From positions 1 through 5,668 of the forward strand of contig JAVWTD010000054.1 of assembly GCA_036667875.1 (NCBI GenBank): a DNA stretch of 5,668 bases, in the 5' to 3' direction. A model generated the notes under the pieces. That model did no database searches, had not been told where the DNA came from, and saw only the letters and a program-made list of their open reading frames with translations. The position numbers and the translations under genes are program-made. Positions 1 to 5,668 of the stretch are shown one piece after another. Origin of the DNA: CAJGDV01 sp036667875 (GTDB taxonomy: Bacteria; Bacillota_I; Bacilli_A; RF39; UBA660). Within the stretch, counting starts at the first letter, position 1. The number at the start of each line of letters is the position of its first letter.

Positions 1-1109
1 AATAATTTTTTCCAATTTGTTACTACCTCACTTATTAAAAATTGTTTGCTATATTCGATACTTTGCTTTGATTGTTTTTTTAGTTCTTTTTTATTATTTA
101 GTAAATTTATTATTTTTTTTGCCATTAATTTATTGTCACGTTCTTTGATTAAATTACTGTCTTTTTCAATTAATCCTACTGCTCCTCTTGCGCTAGAAAA
201 TGAAACACATGGTACACCATAACTCATTGCTTCGATTAAAACAAGCCCAAAAGATTCAGTATATGAGGTCATTACATAAAGAGATGATTCAAGCATTATA
301 CTTTCTATTTCTTTTTTATTAAGAAATCCATGCAATATAATGTTTTTTGTCAAATCATGAGCTTTTATTTCTTTTTTTATATTCTCAAGTTCTGGACCAT
401 CACCTATTAGGTTTAGTTTTATGTCTTCTATATCTTTTTTTATTTCTGATATAATTTCGATAAAATTTATAAATCCTTTTTCAGGTGACATTCTTCCAAT
501 TGAGATTATATTATTATTTTCAATTTTAGATTTAAATGTAGGCATATCTTCTATTACATTCGGAATATAAACTGCTTTTGTTGATCCTATTTTATCTTTA
601 TAAAATTCTTCTAGTTCTTTTGATACTAAAACAAAATAGTTAAAGTTTTTAATTGATTTAATTACTTTATTTATATATTTTTTATTATTATTATGGTGAT
701 TATGTTCAGTAGCTATTTTAATTATTTTTTTATCACAATAACGTCCTACTAGTTTATTATGAAAATCTCTTGTTGTTATTACATAATCACTATCTATTTT
801 TTTGATTTCTTTTATATTTTCAATATATTTTTTTAAAAGCAATAATATATTTTTACATAAATATTTTAAACTTATTATTACTTTTTTATTTTTTATTGCT
901 TGTTTCAATTCATCTTTTTTGGGGCTATCATTTATTAAGTATTTAATTTCTATTTTATCACTAAATTCAAATTTTGGCTTGTCATATTTTTTATAGGTTG
1001 AAATTACTTTTATCTCATAGTCGTTTTCTAACATTTTACATAGACTTGAAATATATTTTTCTATCCCACCTACGCCTAAATGAAGTGCAAGTATTGTTAT
1101 TTTTTTCAT
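1..1109 (-). CDS. Glycosyltransferase family 4 (GT-B fold), 3' end cut by window edge
   Basis: This frame stays open from ATG at 1109 to the left edge, giving 369 complete codons with no stop. It would transfer a sugar from an activated nucleotide sugar to a growing lipid-linked glycan in the cytoplasm. The N-terminus has the acceptor-side glycine motif LHLGVGGIEKY (residues 9-19). The C-terminal domain has ISIGRMSPEKGF (202-213, with the usual donor-binding Arg206 and Lys211), IGDGPELE (235-242) and the retaining-GT4 EX7E motif, Glu285 to Glu293 in ESFGLVLIEAM. The motif after it, SSARGAVGLI (305-314), is common in Bacillota capsule and EPS enzymes. The last visible residues, NWKKL, look like the usual C-terminal helix of the family, so probably only a few residues are missing. 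The start is backed by AGGTGG at 1119-1114, four bases upstream, and by the immediate MKKITIL beta strand. Sugar and linkage cannot be read from the sequence. Confidence 0.93.
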   Translation of the reverse strand, partial: MKKITILALHLGVGGIEKYISSLCKMLENDYEIKVISTYKKYDKPKFEFSDKIEIKYLINDSPKKDELKQAIKNKKVIISLKYLCKNILLLLKKYIENIKEIKKIDSDYVITTRDFHNKLVGRYCDKKIIKIATEHNHHNNNKKYINKVIKSIKNFNYFVLVSKELEEFYKDKIGSTKAVYIPNVIEDMPTFKSKIENNNIISIGRMSPEKGFINFIEIISEIKKDIEDIKLNLIGDGPELENIKKEIKAHDLTKNIILHGFLNKKEIESIMLESSLYVMTSYTESFGLVLIEAMSYGVPCVSFSSARGAVGLIEKDSNLIKERDNKLMAKKIINLLNNKKELKKQSKQSIEYSKQFLISEVVTNWKKL

Positions 1110-1113
1110 TTTA

Positions 1114-1131
1114 CCACCTAACTTAATTATA
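1114..1131 (-). promoter_or_regulatory. Extended -10 promoter and ribosome site for the last glycosyltransferase
   Basis: On the minus strand TGTTATAAT ends at 1126, with TATAAT at 1131-1126 and the TG of an extended -10 at 1134-1133. No good -35 hexamer is found 16-18 bases upstream, but extended -10 promoters can work without one. The expected start of transcription is near 1119-1120, so the leader would be only about 10 bases and would begin at the AGGTGG ribosome site (1119-1114). The TATAAT match is seen directly; promoter activity is inferred and must be discounted for how common such matches are in AT-rich DNA. Confidence 0.45.
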
Positions 1132-1138
1132 ACATAAT

Positions 1139-1163
1139 AAAAAGAAAAAGGGATTAACCTTTT
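1139..1163 (-). terminator. Weak terminator-like hairpin with T-rich tail
   Basis: Downstream of the EpsJ-like gene, and overlapping its TAA, the minus strand reads AAAAGG (1163-1158), a six-base loop TTAATC, then CCTTTT (1151-1146) and a T-rich tail with one C (TCTTTTT, 1145-1139). The stem has only two GC pairs, so it would be a leaky terminator at best. Its position at the only real gap between genes, just before a promoter-like -10, is the main reason to list it. Confidence 0.35.
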
Positions 1164-2199
1164 AAAATTTTATATCAATTTTTAATTTATCAATCATAAA
1201 ACGATATGGTTTTATAAATAATAGAGGCATATTCCATTTATAAACAATGTTAACTCCATACATTGCAAAATGTTTAAAGCCTTTTTTTAGACTATAGCCA
1301 AACTTTAAAAATGGCGATTTTTTCCAATTTGGAAAATTAGTATTTAAAAATAATAAAATGTTTTTACTATCTTTTTTTATGTTTTGGCTATTATATGAGA
1401 CTCTATACATTATTGATATTCCAAAATGTATGAAAGCCATTAAGTCTAAATAATTTAGTAGTTTTCTACCATTAGCGGTTTCTTTATATATTCTTTTAAT
1501 TTCAAGAAAATTTTCTTCAAAAACTTTTAAATCATGATCTTTAATATTAAATATTTGTGAATCATTATGCATCATATAATAATATAAAGAATCAGAAACA
1601 AAAGAAATCTTTTTTATTCTAGGCATTGCTGTCAACATGAAAAACAAATCACAACTACCTCTTACAGCCTTAAATTCAATACCTTCTACAATCTTTTTAC
1701 GGTAAACCTTATTACAAGGTCCTGGATTAATAAATGCTAGAATGCTATCTGTTCCGTCAACATCTATTGTTTTGTATCCAAATTTATTCATATCCGTTGT
1801 AACTAATTTGCCTGTTTTAATGTCAATTCTATCTAGTGCACATACAGCCATATCAGTTCCATTATTGTGAATTGAATCATAAAGTTTTTTGGCAAAATCA
1901 GGATGAACATAGTCATCTCCATCAACAAAAACAAAATAATCTGCTTTTACTTTTTTTAGACCAAAATTTCTTGCTCCCCAATCTCCTCCCCCATTTTCTT
2001 TAGTAAACAGCTTTATTATTTGGGGATATTTTTTATAAAACTTATCTATTATCTTGCTTGAATTATCAGTTGATCCGTCATTCACACAAATAATTTCTAT
2101 TTCTTTTAGGGATTGATTAACAACAGAATTTAAACAACGCTCTAATTCTTTTTCAATATTATAAATTGTAACAATTATACTAATTTTTGGTTTTCCCAT
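1162..2199 (-). CDS. Family 2 glycosyltransferase (GT-A fold), EpsJ-like
   Basis: A 345-residue inverting sugar transferase of the GT2 family, expected to add one sugar to a lipid-linked glycan at the cytoplasmic face. Residues 6-13 (ISIIVTIY) begin the Rossmann-like donor fold. CVNDGSTD (38-45) binds the nucleotide. GDWGARNFG (72-80) is the usual ARN.G segment, and FVDGDDY (91-97) holds the metal-binding acidic motif. NPGPCNKVYRKKI (158-170) and DSLYYYMMHNDS (203-214) are the mid-domain motifs typical of capsule and EPS GT2 enzymes. In place of the common Glu-Asp pair before the second half it has SCDLFF (182-187), keeping the Asp. The roughly 100-residue C-terminal tail is basic and aromatic with no clear transmembrane helix. 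The start is set by AAAGGAG eight bases upstream. The gene begins 13 bases after the preceding transferase, in the same operon. Donor and acceptor are unknown. Confidence 0.93.
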   Translation of the reverse strand: MGKPKISIIVTIYNIEKELERCLNSVVNQSLKEIEIICVNDGSTDNSSKIIDKFYKKYPQIIKLFTKENGGGDWGARNFGLKKVKADYFVFVDGDDYVHPDFAKKLYDSIHNNGTDMAVCALDRIDIKTGKLVTTDMNKFGYKTIDVDGTDSILAFINPGPCNKVYRKKIVEGIEFKAVRGSCDLFFMLTAMPRIKKISFVSDSLYYYMMHNDSQIFNIKDHDLKVFEENFLEIKRIYKETANGRKLLNYLDLMAFIHFGISIMYRVSYNSQNIKKDSKNILLFLNTNFPNWKKSPFLKFGYSLKKGFKHFAMYGVNIVYKWNMPLLFIKPYRFMIDKLKIDIKF

Positions 2200-2207
2200 T
2201 ATTACTA

Positions 2208-2214
2208 CTCCTTT
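2208..2214 (-). promoter_or_regulatory. Ribosome binding site joined to the upstream stop codon
   Basis: AAAGGAG at 2214-2208 sits eight bases before the ATG at 2199. Its first A residues are the last two bases of the preceding gene's TAA (2215-2213), so a ribosome terminating there stops on the next gene's initiation site. This fits coupled translation of the two glycosyltransferases. Confidence 0.75.
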
Positions 2215-3382
2215 AAAATTTGTTAATAAAATTAATTACTTTTTTCATCTGTATTTCATCTTTTGCATTATCTATAACAAATTTTTGTCCTTTTTTGGAT
2301 TTTGCTTTTAAATCTTTTGGTGGATTTTCAATTAAATTAATTATAGTATCTGGCTCAGTATTGTTTATTATGTTCAAATATGGTCTAATTTCTTTTTGCA
2401 TTGCTTCATGGTCATTTACAATTACTGGTGTACCTGACAATAAATACTCAAATAATTTTGATGACATGGAATATTTTGAATGATATAGTCCAAAGTCATC
2501 TTTTTTATTTCTTAATATAATCAAATAGTCAACTTGGTGTTGCAATTCAATTACTTTATCATGATTAATAAGACCAAGAAATTTAACTTTTTTTGAGTTT
2601 GTTTTTGATAAATTTTGTAATTCATTTTCATATTGACCAGAACCACAAATTATAAAACGATAATTTTTAGGACTTATTTTAATAAGGTTAATCAAAACTG
2701 GTATAGAATTTATATCGTTTAAAGCACCAGTAAAAAGTATTTTTATTAAGTCTGATTCTTTTTTCTCTTTCTTTTCTTTATACGTGAAGTCTTTTTCATT
2801 TAAACTATATAAAATTTCTACGTATGGTTTTTTTGTATATAGAACTGATGAATTTTTAACATAAGTTATTGTTCCATCTGCCATTTTTAAAAGTTTTGGT
2901 GAGAAAGAGGCAACAATATGATCTAATCCCTTTAGTTCAGGTAATTCAACAGCTCCAACAAGAAATGGGATAAATATATAATCAAATCTTTTTCTTGTAA
3001 ACAATATTGGAAGAGTTCTAAAGGCATGTGGACCATTTGTTATTACAATTATTTTCTCTCCTTTATATTGTTTCAGTAGTCTGTTAAGTTGTTTTGTATA
3101 ACCTATTATTATTGATAAATAATAAATGATTTTATTCCCTGAGTAATTCTTTATTGCTAAGCAATTAGCCCCTCCTATTAAAACATTTTCTTCTTTATGT
3201 TTTAGGGTAACATCATTATTATAAGCTGCAGTTATTACTTTAAAGTCCTCTTTATAATATTTATTAAATTCTTTTATTAGACTTATTTGTGCTTGATTAT
3301 CAGCATAAGAAACTGTTGAAATATTTTTATTGCTTTTAACTGTTTGGTAATTTAATGCATTACCTAAAAATATAACTTTCAT
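2213..3382 (-). CDS. GT-B glycosyltransferase, divergent GT4-like
   Basis: A 389-residue protein with two Rossmann-like halves, expected to be a cytoplasmic nucleotide-sugar-dependent transferase. The N-terminal half starts MKVIFLGNALNYQ and is poorly conserved. The C-terminal half has the strand IKILFTGALND (213-223), FIICGSGQYENEL (243-255, the GT4 G.G..E..L element), VKFLGLINHDKVIEL (266-280) and KLFEYLLSGTPVIVND (309-324), the donor-binding helix-strand typical of GT4. Only the second Glu of an EX7E motif is present (Glu312); the position eight residues earlier is Tyr304, which suggests a subfamily away from classical GT4, perhaps nearer TuaH-like or Alg1-like enzymes. There is no signal peptide or membrane helix. 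The gene overlaps the flippase gene by four bases (ATGA) and its start has a strong AGGAGG site. Enzyme class is fairly sure; substrate is unknown. Confidence 0.85.
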   Translation of the reverse strand: MKVIFLGNALNYQTVKSNKNISTVSYADNQAQISLIKEFNKYYKEDFKVITAAYNNDVTLKHKEENVLIGGANCLAIKNYSGNKIIYYLSIIIGYTKQLNRLLKQYKGEKIIVITNGPHAFRTLPILFTRKRFDYIFIPFLVGAVELPELKGLDHIVASFSPKLLKMADGTITYVKNSSVLYTKKPYVEILYSLNEKDFTYKEKKEKKESDLIKILFTGALNDINSIPVLINLIKISPKNYRFIICGSGQYENELQNLSKTNSKKVKFLGLINHDKVIELQHQVDYLIILRNKKDDFGLYHSKYSMSSKLFEYLLSGTPVIVNDHEAMQKEIRPYLNIINNTEPDTIINLIENPPKDLKAKSKKGQKFVIDNAKDEIQMKKVINFINKF

Positions 3383-4578
3383 ATATTTTTCTCCTCCTTT
3401 AATTTTTTTCTTTTACATGTAATAAATATGGTATAAAACAAAATAATTTGTAGAATCATAGATGAAACAAAACACCAAATTAATCTTGTTAAATCATTAT
3501 TATAAAAATTTGTTAAAATAACAATTTCTATAAACAAAACTGAAATATACATATAAAACTGAATTTTTGTTTCTCTTAATATTGTTAATGCATTTGATAT
3601 AATTGCAGTTATACTATTCAAGGTTCCTGCAACTATTAAAACACAAAAGATAAATCTGTATTTTTCAAACGAAATTCCATAAAGGATTTTTAATACACTA
3701 GGTCCAATTGTAACTGCTACTATACAGGTTAAAAGACCTAAAATTATTATTATTAAATTAGATTTTTTAATAAGTTTTGAAAAGTTTGGTTCATCTTTCT
3801 TTTTGTAATACAAAGATAAGTTGATTACTATTGGTTGGGCAACAAACTGGCCAAAGAGAGCCATAACTGTTGGAATCATCATAAGTATACCAAGATATCC
3901 AAATTCTTCACTGCTTAGTCCCTTTTCACCAATAAAGCGTGGAGCATTTATTATGAGTAATGTTACAAATGAAAGAATAAATACATATTTGCTCTTTTTA
4001 AAAACTTTGTTATTGAAATCAATTTTAATCTTGTTATAATTTTTCAATAACTTTAAATCATAAAAAACAAAAATTATCATTGTAGTAAGAACCATTCCCA
4101 TAATTGAATAGAAAATATTTTTTGTTAATATATCAATTATAGTAAAAACTATTGCTGAAATAATTGATTTATAAAAAAGGGATTTGCCTATATAATCTAA
4201 TTTATCATTCTTTTGAAACTCTCCATAAATAACATCACTAAATGATTCAATTATTTTTATAATTACTAAAGAGAAGAGAATTCCAATATTACTTTGTTTC
4301 ATAAAATAAGCATAAATAATTGTAATTAATATTGTTATAAGTGATGTTTTAAGTCTAGAAGAAAAATATTCTGAAAATGAAAATTCTTCAACCGTGTCAG
4401 ATACTTGATAAATTCTTCCTCCATAATTTGATATGGTTTGCATTAATAGACTAAAAGTAAAAGCAAGAGAGAAAACACCAGCAGTTTCAATACCATTTAA
4501 TCTTGTCACAACAACTAGTAAAAATAGAGAAATAAAAGAATTAAAAGTTGTACCAATTGTGTTCCATATTATTTTCAT
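3379..4578 (-). CDS. Wzx-type polysaccharide/lipid-linked sugar flippase (MATE-like fold)
   Basis: A 399-residue, very hydrophobic membrane protein with about 12 predicted helices, roughly at residues 5-25, 35-52, 77-93, 98-115, 135-152, 156-174, 199-215, 226-246, 274-292, 308-332, 340-358 and 363-386. Family signatures include RLNGIETAGVFSLAF (26-40), DVIYGEFQKNDKLDYIGKS (115-133, the loop with Y-G-x-x-Q common in Wzx) and NAPRFIGEKGLSSEEFGYLG (211-230). Proteins of this type move undecaprenyl-linked sugars or repeat units from the inner to the outer face of the cytoplasmic membrane. It is at the short end of the family, but start and end look complete. The gene is locked to both neighbours by ATGA overlaps. 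Its ribosome site is weak (AAAGGT, 4593-4588, nine bases upstream), so its translation probably depends on coupling to the small membrane protein before it. Its place after a GacI/GacJ-like pair makes a GacK-like role with a single lipid-linked sugar a real alternative to a repeat-unit flippase. Confidence 0.9.
   Translation of the reverse strand: MKIIWNTIGTTFNSFISLFLLVVVTRLNGIETAGVFSLAFTFSLLMQTISNYGGRIYQVSDTVEEFSFSEYFSSRLKTSLITILITIIYAYFMKQSNIGILFSLVIIKIIESFSDVIYGEFQKNDKLDYIGKSLFYKSIISAIVFTIIDILTKNIFYSIMGMVLTTMIIFVFYDLKLLKNYNKIKIDFNNKVFKKSKYVFILSFVTLLIINAPRFIGEKGLSSEEFGYLGILMMIPTVMALFGQFVAQPIVINLSLYYKKKDEPNFSKLIKKSNLIIIILGLLTCIVAVTIGPSVLKILYGISFEKYRFIFCVLIVAGTLNSITAIISNALTILRETKIQFYMYISVLFIEIVILTNFYNNDLTRLIWCFVSSMILQIILFYTIFITCKRKKLKEEKNI
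3393..3398 (-). promoter_or_regulatory. Strong ribosome site inside the flippase 3' end
   Basis: AGGAGG at 3398-3393 lies ten bases before the ATG at 3382 and is made by the flippase codons for its C-terminal Lys-Glu-Glu run. It supports the start of the divergent GT-B gene and allows fresh initiation next to the ATGA overlap. Confidence 0.75.
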
Positions 4579-4910
4579 TTAATCTTACCTTTTATTAATG
4601 ATACCTCTTGAATTAAAAGTCTTATTTTATCATTTTGACCAGAAATAATAATAGTTAAAGACAGGTTGATAAACATAAGCATTGCAATTAAACCTGCAAA
4701 TATCATATTTGATCCAACATTAAATCCAAGTACTTTAGTTATACTATTAAATAGTGTAGGAAACATTAAAAATAGAAATAAAATAAAACATGATAATAAC
4801 CAAACCAATGAATATTTAACAGATATTCTACCCTTTCTTAAAATATAAAAAATGCAAGAAAAAATTAAGATTATAAAAGATATTGAAACTATTTGTAAAT
4901 TTATCGTCAT
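4575..4910 (-). CDS. DUF2304 small membrane protein, GacJ-like partner of the GT2
   Basis: A 111-residue protein of the DUF2304 family (usual length about 110-120, so complete). It has three membrane helices at about 5-24, 34-50 and 66-90, then a short charged helix (93-108) likely on the cytoplasmic side. The family pattern is plain: RKGRISVKYSLVWLL (25-39), MFPTLFNSITKVLGFNVGSN (49-68), a hydrophobic third helix ending in IIISG, and IRLLIQEVSLIKGK (96-109). DUF2304 genes commonly sit beside DPM1-like GT2 genes. In Streptococcus pyogenes the protein GacJ, of the same size, binds GacI and raises its undecaprenyl-phosphate GlcNAc synthase activity. The gene overlaps the GT2 gene by four bases (ATGA) and also overlaps the flippase start by four, so equimolar, coupled production is likely. 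The family call is firm; the stimulating role is inferred from GacJ. Confidence 0.9.
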   Translation of the reverse strand: MTINLQIVSISFIILIFSCIFYILRKGRISVKYSLVWLLSCFILFLFLMFPTLFNSITKVLGFNVGSNMIFAGLIAMLMFINLSLTIIISGQNDKIRLLIQEVSLIKGKIK

Positions 4911-5608
4911 TTTTTATACCTCCTTACACTTACAATAAAAATGGAAAGAATAACGTTAATCATATAGTATACGTTTTTCCATGATCTAATTGATGAAACT
5001 CCATTTGTTCTTTCATTCATTTTGACAGGTACTTCTTTTACTTTATAACCTGATTTTAGTAATGTTGTAGTTGATACTGGTTCAGGATATTCTGTTGGAT
5101 AGTAAAGTTGGAATTCTTTTATTATTTTTTTATTTATTGCTCGGTAGCCACTTGTGGTGTCATATATTTTAACTCCTGTAAATATTTTAATAAAACAAGA
5201 AATTATATTTATTCCAATTCTTCTAGCTTTGGTTGATTTAAATTGACTAAGATTTTCAATGAATCTAGAACCTATAACAAAATCACATTCACCTTTTGCA
5301 ATGGGATCTATTAATTTGTATATACATTCTATATTATGTTGTCCATCACCATCAAATTGTATTGCAATATCATAATTATTATTATAGGCATATTTAAATC
5401 CTGTTTGAACTGCCCCACCAATTCCTAAATTATGTATTAAATTAATATGTGGGATTTTATTTTCGATGCACTTTTTTTCAGTTTCATCTTTAGAGCCATC
5501 ATTAATTACAATATAATCTAGTTTTTTTGAAAAAGATTCAATTGTTTTGCATGTTTTTACAATATTATCTTCTTCGTTATAAGCTGGAATTATTATTAAT
5601 ACTTTCAT
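4907..5608 (-). CDS. DPM1/GacI-like family 2 glycosyltransferase (polyprenyl-phosphate sugar synthase)
   Basis: A 233-residue GT2 enzyme of the dolichol-phosphate-mannose synthase-like group. It is expected to move a sugar from a nucleotide donor to undecaprenyl phosphate at the cytoplasmic membrane face. Motifs in order: IIIPAYNEEDNI (5-16), IVINDGSKDET (33-43), NLGIGGAVQTGF (60-71), the catalytic metal site FDGDGQH (85-91), VIGSRF (111-116), DTTSGYRA (150-157), YPTEYPEP (170-177), and VPVKMNER plus TNGVSS (193-206). A hydrophobic stretch at about 213-228 near the C-terminus could anchor it to the membrane; the long two- to four-helix tail of GtrB-type enzymes is absent. Size and partner (DUF2304 gene overlapping by ATGA) match GacI of streptococci. 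The start has GAGGT six bases upstream and a likely promoter just before. The class is very sure and lipid-phosphate acceptor likely; the sugar (GlcNAc, Glc, Gal or Man) cannot be told. Confidence 0.92.
   Translation of the reverse strand: MKVLIIIPAYNEEDNIVKTCKTIESFSKKLDYIVINDGSKDETEKKCIENKIPHINLIHNLGIGGAVQTGFKYAYNNNYDIAIQFDGDGQHNIECIYKLIDPIAKGECDFVIGSRFIENLSQFKSTKARRIGINIISCFIKIFTGVKIYDTTSGYRAINKKIIKEFQLYYPTEYPEPVSTTTLLKSGYKVKEVPVKMNERTNGVSSIRSWKNVYYMINVILSIFIVSVRRYKK
4918..4926 (-). promoter_or_regulatory. Near-perfect Shine-Dalgarno for the DUF2304 gene
   Basis: TAAGGAGGT at 4926-4918 is a nine-base match to the anti-Shine-Dalgarno sequence and lies seven bases before the ATG at 4910, inside the last codons of the GT2 gene. 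It fixes the DUF2304 start and suggests high translation of the small partner. Confidence 0.8.
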
Positions 5609-5633
5609 TCTTATACCTCATTCTTCTAAAAAT

Positions 5634-5662
5634 ATTATACAACAAAATTAACATAAAATAAA
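5634..5662 (-). promoter_or_regulatory. Likely promoter of the polysaccharide operon
   Basis: On the minus strand a perfect TATAAT (5639-5634) lies 25 bases before the ATG of the first gene. A weak -35-like TTTATT (5662-5657, three of six matches) stands 17 bases upstream of it. The leader would be about 18 bases and contain the GAGGT ribosome site at 5619-5615. The sequence beyond 5668 is not visible, so it is unknown whether this is the true start of the operon or an internal promoter. TATAAT matches are frequent in AT-rich DNA, which limits confidence. Confidence 0.45.
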
Positions 5663-5668
5663 TAGAAA

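Noticed and set aside
113..120. T8 run (A8 in the GT4 gene) and the A7 run just after its start codon as possible phase-variation tracts
   Set aside because: Runs of seven to eight are expected by chance at this base composition and occur many times in the window. The gene is in frame throughout, with nothing else pointing to slippage.
802..996. 64-codon open frame on the plus strand
   Set aside because: It lies wholly inside the minus-strand GT4 gene, whose motifs (GG.E, EX7E) are unmistakable. The hydrophobic Phe/Ile-rich product is what antisense of Lys/Asn-rich codons gives, and there is no ribosome site.
1..1109. The left-hand gene as a pseudogene or frameshifted gene, since no stop is found
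   Set aside because: One frame is open over 369 codons with all GT4 motifs in the right order and spacing. It lacks a stop only because the window ends.
1145..1163. The hairpin AAAAGG...CCTTTT as a terminator for a plus-strand transcript
   Set aside because: No plus-strand gene exists to its left, and the plus-strand tail is a mixed A/T run rather than a T run.
2220..2483. 87-codon open frame on the plus strand
   Set aside because: Antisense shadow of the C-terminal domain of the GT-B gene; no family pattern and no supporting ribosome site.
3821..4039. 72-codon open frame on the plus strand
   Set aside because: Antisense shadow of the flippase gene, with no recognisable domain.
4666..4848. 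60-codon open frame on the plus strand
   Set aside because: Antisense shadow of the DUF2304 gene, whose reading frame matches its family from end to end.

Overview
The window is a very AT-rich stretch of bacterial DNA that carries part of a cell-surface polysaccharide gene cluster. All six genes I can support lie on the minus strand and read from right to left. The low GC, the heavy use of AAA, AAT and ATA codons, and several strong purine-rich Shine-Dalgarno sites (up to TAAGGAGGT) point to a low-GC Bacillota-type organism (Clostridia, Erysipelotrichia or related). TGA ends three of the genes and tryptophan is read from TGG in the codons I checked, so this is not a code-4 mycoplasma. I cannot name the species.

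Layout in order of transcription: (1) 5608-4907, a small DPM1/GacI-like family 2 glycosyltransferase, behind a likely promoter at 5634-5662; (2) 4910-4575, a three-helix DUF2304 membrane protein of the GacJ type; (3) 4578-3379, a 12-helix Wzx/MATE-fold lipid-linked sugar flippase; (4) 3382-2213, a divergent GT-B (GT4-like) glycosyltransferase; (5) 2199-1162, an EpsJ-like family 2 (GT-A) glycosyltransferase; (6) 1109-1, a family 4 (GT-B) glycosyltransferase that runs off the left edge only a few residues before its expected end.

The first four genes are joined by three consecutive four-base ATGA overlaps. The fourth and fifth are 13 bases apart, and the fifth gene's ribosome site abuts the fourth gene's stop codon. 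The only larger gap is 52 bases before the last gene. It holds a weak hairpin with a T-rich tail followed at once by an extended -10 promoter, so the last gene may be expressed partly on its own.

Together the genes would build and move a glycan. Genes 1 and 2 most likely charge a polyprenyl phosphate with a single sugar on the cytoplasmic face. The flippase moves a lipid-linked sugar or oligosaccharide outward. The three other transferases extend a lipid-linked acceptor in the cytoplasm. The order GT2, DUF2304, flippase matches gacI-gacJ-gacK of the streptococcal group A carbohydrate locus. No GT-C transferase (GacL role), Wzy polymerase, initiating phosphoglycosyl transferase or nucleotide-sugar gene is visible, so those parts must lie outside the window. 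I see no RNA gene, CRISPR array, insertion sequence or attachment site, and there is no gene-free stretch longer than 60 bases.
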